A stretch of DNA of 64,000 nt from positions 434,001-498,000 of the forward strand of contig CP087974.1 in the NCBI GenBank assembly GCA_024426085.1, read 5' to 3'. Source of the DNA: Rhizobium sp. RCAM05350. Its GTDB lineage: Bacteria > Pseudomonadota > Alphaproteobacteria > Rhizobiales > Rhizobiaceae. A program made the translations under genes and the position numbers. Below the pieces are notes generated by a model that saw only the letters and a program-made list of their open reading frames with translations, was not told the DNA's origin and made no database searches. The stretch's first letter is position 1; each line of letters opens with the position of its first letter. This document shows positions 22,338 to 32,139 of this stretch, piece after piece.

Positions 22338-23278
22338 CAGCGTCTCCGCTGCCGCCAGGCGGATTGCTTAAGCAGGCGCCGAAGCTGCGGGGCCGTCTCC
22401 TCGGCCGTTGAGACTGGCAGCATCGACAGCCCCAGTTCGCGCTGCCAAGCACGCAGTTCGCGGCCTCGATCGCGGGCGAACCTGTCGATCGATTGCCGGA
22501 TATCCGCTTGCTTCAGAGGCAGCTCCGCCTGCAGGCTGCCGCCGCTGACGACGATATCTGCAGATTTCGGCAGGTCGAGAAGAAAGGGATCGTAGACAAG
22601 GATGCAGATCACATCATTGCGCGTAGAAAGCTGCAGCAGAGTTTCACGCGTCGTGGTGCTGTGACCGTCGAAGTCGCTGATCACCAGCACCAGATGATCG
22701 TGGTGGGCGATATCGGAAACCCGCTGCAAGACGGTATCGAGGGACGCTGGCGCCGGAGTACCTTTGAACGCAGCGTTGAGACTGCCGTTCTGGCGGGCTA
22801 TCCTGTCGGCAAAGGTGATCACGGCCTCGCGGCTTCTGTGCGGCCGCACCTCGTCGATCGTGGTATCGTTGAAGACAAATCCGCCGACACGATCGCCGGA
22901 GCCGAGAATACGCCAGGCGCAGAGCATTGCCGCTTCCGCCGCCGTCACCGATTTCATCGCGCGCCGACTGCCGAAGAACATGTTGATCCGCTGGTCGACG
23001 ACAACTAGGGCAGGGCGTTCTTTCTCTTCGCTGTAGACGCGGACCACGGGCTTGTTGGTGCGCGCAGTCACCCGCCAGTCGATGGAGCGGATATCGTCGC
23101 CGGGCAGATAATCGCGCAGTTCCTCGAATGTGAGCCCGCGTCCGCGCATCGAGGATTGCATCCGTCCGGCAAACTGCTGGTGGCTACGGGATTTCTGGAC
23201 AAGCGCAGGTCGCGCGCCTCCAGCGCCACAAGCTGGTCCGTGGTCACATAGACACCTTCGCGCTGCCGGTGACGACAT
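22337..23278 (-). CDS. DUF58 protein of the MoxR/Bat operon (N-terminal frame breaks)
   Basis: The DUF58 hallmark GRGLTFEELRDYLPGDDIRSID is followed by DWRVTARTNKPVV and a VWA-like half (LVLVISDFDGHST). ATG 23278 has AGGAGGAG upstream, but the frame changes within the first 40 codons. The neighbouring frame reads REGVYVTTDQLVALEAR before returning at LVQKSRSHQQFAGR. The length of about 314 residues is normal. It is 10 bases downstream of moxR. Confidence 0.85.
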   Translation of the reverse strand: MSSPAARRCLCDHGPACGAGGARPALVQKSRSHQQFAGRMQSSMRGRGLTFEELRDYLPGDDIRSIDWRVTARTNKPVVRVYSEEKERPALVVVDQRINMFFGSRRAMKSVTAAEAAMLCAWRILGSGDRVGGFVFNDTTIDEVRPHRSREAVITFADRIARQNGSLNAAFKGTPAPASLDTVLQRVSDIAHHDHLVLVISDFDGHSTTTRETLLQLSTRNDVICILVYDPFLLDLPKSADIVVSGGSLQAELPLKQADIRQSIDRFARDRGRELRAWQRELGLSMLPVSTAEETAPQLRRLLKQSAWRQRRR

Positions 23279-23288
23279 TTCTCCTCCT

Positions 23289-24261
23289 TCACGAAACCGC
23301 GACGAGTTCGACGATGCGATCGATGACCTGGTCTGCTGAAGTGTTCGATGCGTGGGCGTCGTAAGACAGGATCAGCCGATGGCGGAAGACGTCATTGACA
23401 ATCGCCTTGACGTCATCTGGCGTCACGTAATCGCGGCCCTTCAGCCATGCGTAGGAACGGGAAACCTTGTCGAGCCCGATCCCGCCACGTGGGCTGACAC
23501 CGACCTGCAGCAGCTTGGCGAGATCCTTGTCGTAGCGATCGGGATAGCGCGTGGCAAAGACCAGGGCGACGATGTATTTCTCGATCGGATCGGACACGGT
23601 CACGACGCCGATCTCCTTGCGGGCGTCGAATACCGCCTGCGGGTCGAGCCGTTCGACGGGCGCGGATTTTGCGTGTTCAGCCGCGTTCTCCTCGCCACGG
23701 ACCAGCCGCATGATGGCGGCCTCGGATGCCTCGTCGGGATAACCGACCTCTATGTGCATCAGAAAGCGGTCGAGCTGGGCTTCGGGAAGCGGATAGGTGC
23801 CTTCCTGCTCGATCGGGTTCTGGGTTGCCATGACCATGAACAGTTCCGGCAGCGGATAGCTCTTGCCGCCGACCGTGACCTGCCGCTCTTCCATCGCCTC
23901 GAGCAGCGCCGATTGCACCTTGGCGGGCGCACGGTTGATCTCGTCGGCGAGGATCAGGTTGGCGAAAATCGGACCCTGCTGGAACTTGAACTCGCCCTTG
24001 CCACCCTCGCTGAAGTAGACTTCCGATCCCGTGATGTCGGCGGGCAAAAGGTCAGGAGTGAACTGAACGCGAAAGTTCCGAATTAAGATTCTTTGCCAGG
24101 CTTTTGATTGCTCTTGTCTTTGCAAGACCAGGTAGGCCTTCCACGAGAAGATGGCCGTTGGCGAGCAGGCCGAGCAGCAGGCGCTCGACCATCTGTTCCT
24201 GCCCGATAATGGATTGGCCAATCCGCTTGCCAAGGGCGAGGATATCGTCGCGTGCAGTCAT
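23289..24261 (-). CDS. MoxR-family AAA ATPase (one frame break)
   Basis: This MoxR chaperone-like ATPase has Walker A in VEGLPGLAKTRAIKSLA, Walker B in LILADEINRAPAKVQ, sensor 1 MATQNPIEQEGTYPLPEAQ and the C-terminal lid (RDYVTPDDVKAI). The preferred start is MTARDDILALGK at 24261, with GGAG 7 bases upstream. ATG 24273 is an alternative. An extra C near 24073 breaks the frame just after KNLNSE. It is the first gene of the Bat-type operon, 90 bases after the sulfatase. Confidence 0.9.
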
Positions 24262-24350
24262 GCCGGACTCCATTTTTACAATGAACGGACGCAGCGGTAT
24301 CATGGGTGCGTCCGTTCGTTCGATCTCTGTTCAGGACGGATCAGGAATTG

Positions 24351-25961
24351 TCACTTCTCGATACCGCGTTCCTTGAACGACTGATCGATCGCCTTGTTCA
24401 CTTGCTCGTGAACGCCCTCGATGTTGAAGCTGGCGACCCGCTGACTGGGCGGGTACTTCACGAAGGTTTCGAGGAAGGCGGCGCTCTTCAGCTGTCCCTT
24501 GACGAGGAGGTAGTCATTCCTAGCCAGCCAATCGTTGTACTGGTCGGAGACGACATCAGCCCGCTCATAGGGGTCCATGCGCAGATTGAAGAGCTTCGGC
24601 AAACGAAGGGTGACAAGAGGTTCTTGCCAGACCTGGAATCCACCGGGTATGCGTTGTTCGTGGAAGACCACTTTCCAGTCGTCGTAACGAATGGACACGA
24701 GATTGCCGTCATCGTCGAAATAGTAGAACTCGCTGCGTGCGCTCTTGTCGGATTTTCCCGTGATATAGTCGAGCTGATTATAGCCATCGAGATGGTTCTT
24801 GAAGGTCGTGGTGCTGCCCTCGGGCTTCCAGCCATCCAGCAGACGTGTCTTCACATCCGGATCGCCTGCAGCCGCAAGCAGAGTTGGGAACCAGTCCAGA
24901 CCCGAGACCATTCCGTTGGAGACCTGCCCCGGTTTCACATGGCCGGGCCAGCGGACCATTGCCGGAACGCGAAACGCGCCTTCCCAATTGGTGTCTTTCT
25001 CGCTGCGGAACGGCGTCGTTGCTGCATCGGGCCAAGACCACTGGTTCGGGCCGTTATCCGTAGCGTAGACGACGATGGTGTTGTCGGCGATGCCGAGTTC
25101 GTCAAGCTTGTTCAGCAGTTTGCCGACGTCGCCGTCATGCTCGATCATGCCGTCGCCATATTCGTTGCCGGGCATGCCGCTCTGGCCACGCATGGATTCG
25201 CGTACATGGGTGAAAACGTGCATGCGCGTCGTGTTCATCCAGGTGAAGAAAGGTTTTTTGGCCTTGGCCTGCCGGTCGATGAAGTCAATTGCAGCGCCGG
25301 TCGTTTCGTCGTCGATCGTTTCCATGCGCTTTATCGTCAGCGGACCGGTATCTTCGACCTTGCCGTCGGCCGAGGCCTTGATGACGCCACGCGGCGAATA
25401 GGCCTTCAGGAACTCCGCATCATCCTTCGGCCAATAAGGGGCTTCCGGCTCTTCTTCGGCGTTGAGGTGATAGAGATTGCCGAAAAATTCATCGAAGCCA
25501 TGCTTTGTCGGCAGATACTCGTCCTTGTCGCCAAGGTGGTTCTTGCCGAACTGGCCCGTCGCGTAGCCGAGTGTCTTCAGCGCCTGGGCGATGGTGATGT
25601 CGCCATCCTGCAGTCCAACGGCAACGCCAGGGGCACCAACCTTGCAAAGACCCGTGCGCAGGCAAACCTGGCCCGTGATGAAGGTCGAGCGTCCGGCGGT
25701 GCAGCTGTTCTCGGCATAATAATCCGTGAACATCATGCCTTCCTTGGCGATGCGGTCGATGTTCGGGGTCTTGTAACCGATAACGCCCATTGAATAGGCA
25801 GAGATGTTGGTCTGGCCGATATCGTCACCGAAGATGACGAGAATGTTCGGCTTGGCGGTGTCCTGCGCCATTACCGGGGAGGCAGCAAACGGCACGGAGG
25901 TCAGCGTCATCGCAAAAGCTGCGCTGGCGGCCAGAATGCGTCGGGAGAAGGTTCCACTCAT
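24351..25961 (-). CDS. Exported Cys-type arylsulfatase
   Basis: The unbroken 536-residue protein has a signal peptide (about 32 residues, ending SPVMAQ). It is a sulfatase of the alkaline phosphatase superfamily, with metal site IFGDDIGQ, the formylglycine signature SCTAGRSTFITGQ (C87 to be converted to formylglycine) and a downstream ATDNGPNQ motif. The CTAGR form needs conversion by an FGE, and an FGE gene lies 6.5 kb downstream on the same strand. GGAGAGGAG precedes the start. The substrate is a sulfate ester of unknown nature, and the location is periplasmic. Confidence 0.93.
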   Translation of the reverse strand: MSGTFSRRILAASAAFAMTLTSVPFAASPVMAQDTAKPNILVIFGDDIGQTNISAYSMGVIGYKTPNIDRIAKEGMMFTDYYAENSCTAGRSTFITGQVCLRTGLCKVGAPGVAVGLQDGDITIAQALKTLGYATGQFGKNHLGDKDEYLPTKHGFDEFFGNLYHLNAEEEPEAPYWPKDDAEFLKAYSPRGVIKASADGKVEDTGPLTIKRMETIDDETTGAAIDFIDRQAKAKKPFFTWMNTTRMHVFTHVRESMRGQSGMPGNEYGDGMIEHDGDVGKLLNKLDELGIADNTIVVYATDNGPNQWSWPDAATTPFRSEKDTNWEGAFRVPAMVRWPGHVKPGQVSNGMVSGLDWFPTLLAAAGDPDVKTRLLDGWKPEGSTTTFKNHLDGYNQLDYITGKSDKSARSEFYYFDDDGNLVSIRYDDWKVVFHEQRIPGGFQVWQEPLVTLRLPKLFNLRMDPYERADVVSDQYNDWLARNDYLLVKGQLKSAAFLETFVKYPPSQRVASFNIEGVHEQVNKAIDQSFKERGIEK

Positions 25962-26369
25962 GACGGTCTCCTCTCCTGGCAGGGTAAAAATTTGGTCAGC
26001 ATTACGCTCTCCTATCTGATGGCAGACTGTGTTTCCGCCTTGAATGGATCGTCGCCTTTTTCGGCACGTTACAGTGGCGCGGATAGATTACGGACGTAAG
26101 TACGTAACGGTTACAAAACGCGGAAAAGGCGTAACAAATAGGCATCCATTCGCGATCGGCGAGCTGCGAGAGGGCACCCGCGTCGTCAAAATTCGGCCGA
26201 TGACTCCGCTTTGGTTCAAGAGACCATCAGCGGCCACTAAAGTGTCACAAGACTGTAAAGGCGGGTTTGTATTCACTGTGTGAGACCCACACAGGCAGAA
26301 ACGTCTGTCATTGAACCTTGCGTAGCTGGCGCTGGCAACGCTATGTCTCAACGCTGAATTGGAATCGTG
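25962..26369. other. Divergent intergenic region, sulfatase and porin
   Basis: There is no convincing gene here. The region holds the palindrome at 26098-26118 and several further GTTAC/GTAAC half-sites (for example near 26068 and 26130), so it is probably the shared control region of the two divergent genes. Confidence 0.5.
26098..26118. promoter_or_regulatory. Palindromic operator-like site upstream of the sulfatase and porin genes
   Basis: AAGTAC followed by the inverted repeat GTAAC-G-GTTAC and AAAA. It has the same architecture as the site at 17892. An additional TTACG-GA-CGTAA inverted repeat partly overlaps it on the left. Confidence 0.5.
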
Positions 26370-27392
26370 ATGGAAACCAGGACTTTCCTGCTGACGCTGA
26401 CGACAATGCTGAGTGCGGTTTCGGGTGCGCAGTCCGCGGATGCGATCGTTGCCGCTGAGCCGGAACCGATGGAATATGTCCGCGTCTGCGATGCCTATGG
26501 TGATGGCTACTTCTACATTCCGGGAATGGAAACCTGTCTTTCTATCGGCGGCTATATTCGCTTTGAGGGACGGTTTGGGCGCAACCGGGCCGGCACCTCG
26601 GACTGGTCCTTCTGGAACCGCGCCCAGATGACGTTCTCGACCAAGAGCGATACCGAATATGGCGCGCTTGCCGGTGTCATCACGTTACGCGGCAATATCG
26701 AGAGAAGCGACGCTTCATCAACCTTCCTGCAGGAAGCCTATATCGATATCGCCAACCTGCGCGCCGGCATGCAGTACAGCTGGTGGGATAATGATCGCAG
26801 CATGAGCGGCGAGACCGACGTGGTCTCCAGCAATCAGACGGTCCACAATTCGATCCGCTATATGTTTGCCGACACAAAGACTTTCAGCTTGGGCGTTGCC
26901 GTGGACGAACTTGAAGAAAACTACCGCACCAAGCCCGGTGAAGGCCCCAACAATGTCGGCATCGAGGGCCAGATCTTTGGAAAGTCGGGTGCCATCAGCG
27001 GATATCTGCTCGGCAGCTACGACACCGACACCGAAGAGGGCGCCGTCCGCGCAATCGGCTATCTCGATATCGGATCGACCCAGCTCGGCGTCTACGGCAT
27101 CTGGGCAAGCGGCGCCAATTACTATTTCGAAGAGGCTGAATGGAGCCTTGGCGCGCAGTATATCGTCAAGGTCAACGACAAGCTGTCGTTGACGCCGGGC
27201 GTTCAGTATCTGAGCAATATCGATCTCGACGCCAATGGTGATTTCACCGGCGGCGATACCTGGCGCGCCGGTCTGACGCTCGACTACAAGATCGTCGCCA
27301 ATCTCGCGACCAAGATCAGCGTCCAGTACATCGACGCCGACAATGCGCAGGAGCAGGTACAGGGCTTCGTTCGTCTGCAGCGCAATTTCTGA
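26370..27392 (+). CDS. Alphaproteobacterial porin
   Basis: This outer-membrane trimeric porin of the Porin_2 family is typical of rhizobia. It has a signal peptide ending near SAVSGAQSADA, then the signature YVRVCDAYGDGYFYIPGMET and IGGYIRFEG. Alternating beta strands run to a C-terminal phenylalanine (FVRLQRNF) as required for BAM-dependent insertion. It has 340 residues, unbroken. ATG 26370 is chosen over the adjacent GTG. It is followed by a terminator. Divergent placement from the sulfatase hints at uptake of its substrate or product, which is an inference only. Confidence 0.92.
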   Translation: METRTFLLTLTTMLSAVSGAQSADAIVAAEPEPMEYVRVCDAYGDGYFYIPGMETCLSIGGYIRFEGRFGRNRAGTSDWSFWNRAQMTFSTKSDTEYGALAGVITLRGNIERSDASSTFLQEAYIDIANLRAGMQYSWWDNDRSMSGETDVVSSNQTVHNSIRYMFADTKTFSLGVAVDELEENYRTKPGEGPNNVGIEGQIFGKSGAISGYLLGSYDTDTEEGAVRAIGYLDIGSTQLGVYGIWASGANYYFEEAEWSLGAQYIVKVNDKLSLTPGVQYLSNIDLDANGDFTGGDTWRAGLTLDYKIVANLATKISVQYIDADNAQEQVQGFVRLQRNF

Positions 27393-27417
27393 CGCGCTTA
27401 CGCATAAGCAAGATGCG

Positions 27418-27460
27418 CGAGATTGCCTTCCGGTTCTTGGGCGAGGCAATCTCGTTTTGC
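27418..27460 (+). terminator. Rho-independent terminator after the porin gene
   Basis: CGAGATTGCCT pairs with AGGCAATCTCG across a 15-base loop and is followed by TTTT. Confidence 0.85.
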
Positions 27461-27710
27461 TTCTGATTTCCCAATAAAAACGCCTCCCCACGGACAATTG
27501 CGTCTTTCACGTAACGGCGCATCACGATCTGGTGACCGGGCGGGAAACTTGACCTCACAACCGCAAGGCCCCGTTGGAAACGACTGCGATTGGCTGCATA
27601 AGGCTATGATCCGATTCCTCCGGGTGAAGACGCGTGGCGCAATGCTTGATTGGCGAGCATACCGTCTGCTTCTTGCGGACAGGCGGGACATATTGCTGAA
27701 TAGCGAATTG

Positions 27711-28418
27711 ATGGGGCTCATGACGACCGATCACAGTTTTTCCCGCCGCAGTTTTCTCGGCGTTCTCGCAGCCGGCACGCTTGCCGGCTGTTCCACGTCT
27801 ATGCCGGGCGGCCGCACAACGCCGACACCGGCGCGGATCACCCGGCCGATCGGTCCGCCATCGGATGCCGAACTGCAGGTGATGTACGGCCCCGTCGAGG
27901 ACGGCGGCTATCTGATCCCGGCAATTCCCTACCAGCAGATCGATCCGCAATTCTACCGCCAGCGTGTGGCCGATCGGACAGGTGAGGCACCCGGCACAGT
28001 CGTCGTCGATACGCCGTCGCGGTTCCTCTATGTCGTCGAACCGGGCGGCACGGCAATGCGCTACGGTGTCGGTATCGGCCGCGAGGGGTTTGCCTGGCAG
28101 GGTGACGGCGTCATCCACTGGCGCCAGGTCTGGCCGCGCTGGAAGCCGCCGAACGAGATGGTTGCCCGCCAGCCGAGCCTTGCCAAATATTCGATCGAGA
28201 ATGGCGGCATGGAGCCGGGTCTGAAGAACCCGCTGGGCGCCCGCGCGCTCTACATCTTCCAGAACGGCGAGGATACGCTCTACCGGTTGCACGGCAATCC
28301 GGAATGGCAATCGATCGGCAAGGCGGTCTCGTCCGGCTGCGTGCGGCTGATGAACCAGGACGTGATCGATCTCTATCAGCGCGTTCCTGCAAAAGCGAAG
28401 ATCGTCGTCTGGCAGTAA
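27711..28418 (+). CDS. L,D-transpeptidase (YkuD), Tat-type lipoprotein
   Basis: It forms 3-3 cross-links in peptidoglycan or attaches proteins to it. The N-terminus combines a twin-arginine motif (SRRSFLGVLAAG) with a lipobox (LAGC), so it is a Tat-exported lipoprotein. The catalytic YkuD motif HGNPEWQSIGKAVSSGCVRL contains the active cysteine. ATG 27711 or 27720 is possible. The open frame to the left is not coding. About 235 residues, unbroken. A second L,D-transpeptidase gene follows. Confidence 0.9.
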   Translation: MGLMTTDHSFSRRSFLGVLAAGTLAGCSTSMPGGRTTPTPARITRPIGPPSDAELQVMYGPVEDGGYLIPAIPYQQIDPQFYRQRVADRTGEAPGTVVVDTPSRFLYVVEPGGTAMRYGVGIGREGFAWQGDGVIHWRQVWPRWKPPNEMVARQPSLAKYSIENGGMEPGLKNPLGARALYIFQNGEDTLYRLHGNPEWQSIGKAVSSGCVRLMNQDVIDLYQRVPAKAKIVVWQ

Positions 28419-28583
28419 AGTTTGCGGGCCAGGCGCGATTGCGTCTGCCTCCGGCAAGCTGCAGGGCGCATGTTAACCGGACGCTAACTGCTATGTCCGA
28501 TTCTTCGATGATCTTTCGAACGAATGTTCTGATTTGACACGCCCGACAAAACTTTGGCACGATTTCCAGCGATAGACGCTTCC

Positions 28584-29634
28584 ATGAATTCTCTGCATTC
28601 CCTTTCCCGCGCCACGATGCGCATCCTGAGCGCCCGCAAGGTTTTGGCGCGGTCGCTGGTGGCACTTGCCCTTGGCGCGGCACTATCGGGCTGCATGGCG
28701 CTGGATGACCTTTCCGAGGCGCCGCCAAAACTGTCGAGCAAGATGGTCGTGGAAATGTCGAAGAAGGGCATGAAGCCAGAAAGCCCGGTTCTGGTGCGCA
28801 TCTTCAAGCAGGAAAGCGAGCTGGAAGTCTGGAAGGTCAACAAGACCGGTGCCTACGCGCTGTTGAAGACCTATCCGATCTGCCGCTGGTCCGGCGAGCT
28901 CGGACCCAAGACCAAGGTCGGCGACCGTCATGCACCAGAAGGTTTTTATCATGTCTCGGCAGGCATGCTGAACCCGAACTCGCAATTCTACGTCTCCTTC
29001 AATCTCGGCTATCCCAACCGGCTGGAATCGGCGCTCGGCTATACCGGCGAGGCGCTGATGGTGCACGGCGCCTGCTCGTCGTCCGGCTGCTATGCCATGA
29101 CGGACCAGGGTGTGGGCGAGATCTACGCGATCGTCCAGAAATCGCTTTCCAGCGGCCAGGACAAGTTCCAGGTCCAGGCCTTTCCCTTCCGCATGACGGC
29201 GGAGAACATGGCGACGCATCGTGGTGACCCGAACATGTCGTTCTGGCGCACGATGAAAGAGGGCTACGACGCCTTCGAGGTGACGCGCCGGCAGCCGACG
29301 GTTTCGGTCTGCGAACGCCGCTATGTCTTCAACAAGGAATTCGAAGGCGGCGAGCCGACCGATCCGCTGGCTGCCTGCCCGCCGGTGATCAACCAGCTCG
29401 AGCCGCAGGCGATGGCCAGGATCCAAGCGGAGGAGCGCAAGCTCGACACGGCGATCACCGGTTCCGTTCCGGTAAGCTCAACCCTGAGCGCCTATTCCGA
29501 TGGTGGCATGCATCCGAGTTTTCGCGCTGTTGAAGGCGAAGGGTGCAAAGAAACTGGCAGCGAGCATTTCCGGCACCCAATATCCGATCAGCCGTCCCGA
29601 TGCTGCACTGGCGGACCCTTTCGAGGGGCGGTAA
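28584..29634 (+). CDS. YafK-type L,D-transpeptidase lipoprotein (one frame break)
   Basis: A lipoprotein signal (LVALALGAALSGC) precedes a YkuD-like domain of the YafK/DpaA subgroup. Typical are RIFKQESELEVWK at the start and the active-site motif MVHGACSSSGCYAMTD. A break near 29527 changes the frame, and the true ending is LAASISGTQYPISRPDAAL with a TAA at 29632-29634. About 350 residues. The subgroup includes enzymes that detach Lpp from peptidoglycan, so hydrolysis as well as transfer is possible. ATG 28584 is chosen; an internal ATG 11 codons further on is an alternative. Confidence 0.85.
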
Positions 29635-29822
29635 GCCTGCGGGCCGGCCTCGTCAATCCTTGACGCAGCGGATGGCGCTCCGGCTTGGGTGATGGTTCGC
29701 CCCGGCAAGTTGCTACGTTTGGCCGATCCACTCTTCAGCGCCATCAGGCGCGTTCCAGATGCTTGCTCTCGCACGCAGATGGCCTATCTTCACGTTCACG
29801 ACAATGCTGCGGCGGGAGCCCA

Positions 29823-30734
29823 ATGGCCAACGACCCCTATAAAACCCTCGGCGTGGCGAAGATCGCGACGCAAAAAGAAATCCAGAGTGCTTATCGCAAG
29901 CTTGCAAAAAGCTGCACCCGGACCTCAACCCGGGCGACAAAAGTGCCGAGGATCGTTTCAAGACGGTCTCCGAGGCCTATTCGGTGCTGGGCGACGAGGA
30001 CAAGCGTGCCCGTTTCGACAAGGGTGAGATCGATGGCGCGGGAACCGAACAAGCCCCCGCGAAACTATTACCGCGAATATGCCGGCGCCCCGGGCAGCGA
30101 TGCGCGCTACCAGAACAGCAGCGGATTTTCCGATTTCACCGATACGGACGATATTTTTTCCAGCTTCTTTTCACGGCGGGACCGGGGGCCAATGCGCGCA
30201 AAGGGCAGAGATCTGCAATTCTCCATGGAGGTGAATTTCCTCGACGCAGTCAACGGCTCTAAGGAGAAGATCACGCTGCCGGACGGAACGGTGCTCGACC
30301 TGCAGGTGCCACCAGGCACCCAGCAGGGCCAGACGCTGCGGCTCCGCGGCAAGGGCGATCCGGGTTCCGGCGGCGGTCCGGCCGGCGATGCGCTGATAGA
30401 AATCCATGTTCGCCCCCATCCGGTCTTCACGCGCGATGGTGACGATATCCGGATCGAGATGCCGATCTCGCTGCGCGAGGCGATCCTCGGCGGGAAGGTC
30501 AATGTTCCGACGGTATCCGGCAGCGTCATGCTCACTTTGCCGCCGCATTCCAACACCGGTAAGACGCTCCGGCTGAAAGGCAAGGGCGTTGCCAAACGCG
30601 GTGGCGGCAATGGCGACCAGTACATAACCCTCAAGATCATGCTCCCGGACGCTGCCGATCCGGAATTAACGGCCTTTGCAACCTCCTGGGTGGCGGGGCA
30701 AGCACACAGTCCTCGCAGAGCCTGGGGAGATTGA
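29823..30734 (+). CDS. cbpA: CbpA-like J-domain co-chaperone (frame-broken in the J domain)
   Basis: It is a DnaJ homologue without the zinc centre. The J domain starts [22 protein letters not shown]. One A is missing near 29908, so the HPD motif ([17 protein letters not shown]) is read in another frame until about 30050, after which the frame returns ([10 protein letters not shown]). Two substrate-binding domains follow ([44 protein letters not shown]). The gene ends 1 base before cbpM, its modulator, which supports the CbpA rather than the DnaJ assignment. Confidence 0.9.
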   Translation: MANDPYKTLGVAKIATQKEIQSAYRKLAKSCTRTSTRATKVPRIVSRRSPRPIRCWATRTSVPVSTRVRSMAREPNKPPRNYYREYAGAPGSDARYQNSSGFSDFTDTDDIFSSFFSRRDRGPMRAKGRDLQFSMEVNFLDAVNGSKEKITLPDGTVLDLQVPPGTQQGQTLRLRGKGDPGSGGGPAGDALIEIHVRPHPVFTRDGDDIRIEMPISLREAILGGKVNVPTVSGSVMLTLPPHSNTGKTLRLKGKGVAKRGGGNGDQYITLKIMLPDAADPELTAFATSWVAGQAHSPRRAWGD

Positions 30735-30735
30735 C

Positions 30736-31053
30736 ATGGACCATCTGGAGTATTGCGAGCGTCTCAGCATCGTTTCCTCCACGCTGACGATATGGATCGA
30801 CCGTCAATGGATCATTCCGGAATTGACCGAAGAGGCCGAGGCGTTTCACGACGCCGACCTGGCGCGGGGCCTGCTGATCCTTGACCTTTCGGAAAACATG
30901 GGCGTCAACCAGGACGGTATCGACGTCATCATGGCGCTGGTGGATCAGGTGCATGGCCTGCGCGCCAAACTGCAGGCGCTGACGGATGCGATCCGCGAAC
31001 AGGACGGCGATATTGCTGAACGCGTGGTGAAAAAGCTCGAAGGCATGCGATAA
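30736..31053 (+). CDS. cbpM: CbpM-like chaperone modulator
   Basis: It has 105 residues, MDHLEYCERLSIVSSTLTIWID at the start, and matches the MerR-like small modulator that binds the J domain of CbpA. GGGGAG precedes the ATG. It is unbroken and directly follows cbpA. Confidence 0.85.
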   Translation: MDHLEYCERLSIVSSTLTIWIDRQWIIPELTEEAEAFHDADLARGLLILDLSENMGVNQDGIDVIMALVDQVHGLRAKLQALTDAIREQDGDIAERVVKKLEGMR

Positions 31054-31140
31054 CGGGGCGTCGGCCTCCGTCAAGCCCGGTGCGGTCCGCTCTCCGGACT
31101 GGCCTTGCCATGATACCAACATGACGGAAGGATTTTTTCG

Positions 31141-31314
31141 ATGCGGCATACCTATAGTCTCGACCATTTTGCACTGCTGGTCCGCAACCTCGATCGCAGC
31201 GTCGCTTTCTATACCGATATTCTCGGCTTTACCCCGATAGAGCGAACCGGCAGCGCTGTGAGTTCATGGCGAACCGCGACTTGCGGGCTGATGGAGGCTA
31301 GCCGGTACGCCTGA
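31141..31314 (+). pseudogene. VOC/glyoxalase-family gene cut by an insertion sequence
   Basis: The first 40 codons read as the N-terminal half of a vicinal-oxygen-chelate domain (YSLDHFALLVRNLDRSVAFY, TDILGFTPIERTG). After about 31265 the frame runs into the insertion-sequence remnant and stops at 31312-31314. The other half is not found beyond the remnant, so flanking DNA was also lost. Confidence 0.8.
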
Positions 31315-31710
31315 TTTGCGTGAGGAGTTTCTGGCGGAAGACTTCTGCGGTGTTTTGTAGCCGAGGCATTTGCGTGGCGTTGCGTTCAGGTGATTGCAGA
31401 TCTCGGTGAGATCGCGGTCGTGGGTTGACCTCTCTCGAAAGCCATTTCCTGGCCCGTCCGTTGGTGTTTTCGACGGTACCTTTCTGCCAGGGCGATTGCG
31501 GATCGCAGAACCATGTCTGTGTTCCGATGCTTGCCTGCAGGTAGGGCCAGTCGGTGAATTCCGTGCCTCGGTCGAAGGTGATCGAACGACGAGCGAGGTG
31601 GGGCAGGGATTGCAGCACCTGGATCAGGCCGTCCATCACCGGTCTGGATTGTCGGTCGTTGTTGCGCAGGAAGACGGCAAATCGGCTGACCCGTTCGACC
31701 AGCGATGTTC
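31298..31710 (-). pseudogene. IS30-family transposase, C-terminal fragment (frame-broken)
   Basis: The DDE-domain part LVERVSRFAVFLRNNDRQS, SITFDRGTEFTDWPYL, QTWFCDPQSPWQKGTVENTN is IS30-like, including the DRGTEF and ENTN catalytic boxes. The last 40 codons change frame (the alternative reads LTEICNHLNATPRKCLGY). The N-terminal HTH half is missing. Confidence 0.85.
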
Positions 31711-32139
31711 CGACCCGTCGATCTGCACCAGCTCGCCATAGGCCTCGCGACGCAGCCGCGGCTGATGAAACGTCCGCCGCCGATTGCGTGAAAGCCACAG
31801 TCCGGCCTCCGACATCCAGCGGCGCAGCGTCTCGCGCGACACACGCAATCCATCGCGCTCGCAAAGCTTCTCGACTGCCAGCGTCGGCCCGAAGTCCGCA
31901 TAACATTCACGAACCAGCGCCAAGGCGTAATCCCGGACACCGTCACTGATCCGGTTGTTCGACGGCCGGCCGATCGCCTTGTGCCGGATCGACGCCGCAC
32001 CGCCAGTCTTGATCCGATCCAGCAGCCGGCGCACCTGGCGCTCGCTCAGATCAAGCACATGCGCCGCCGACACCATCGTCATCCGGCCGGCGATCACCTT
32101 CGATAAAACCTCGATCCGCTGCAGATCGCGTTCACTCAT
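31711..32139 (-). pseudogene. ISNCY-type transposase, N-terminal fragment
   Basis: MSERDLQRIEVLSKVIAGRM, AAHVLDLSERQVRRLLDRI and YGELVQIDGSEHRW are the start, HTH and first catalytic segment (QIDGS) of ISNCY-group transposases. The protein ends abruptly at this point, where IS30-like sequence takes over. Confidence 0.8.

Noticed and set aside
24306..25793. Long plus-strand open frame (495 codons) opposite the sulfatase
   Set aside because: Antisense shadow of an intact sulfatase gene with signal peptide and motifs; no domain is recognisable in the shadow frame.
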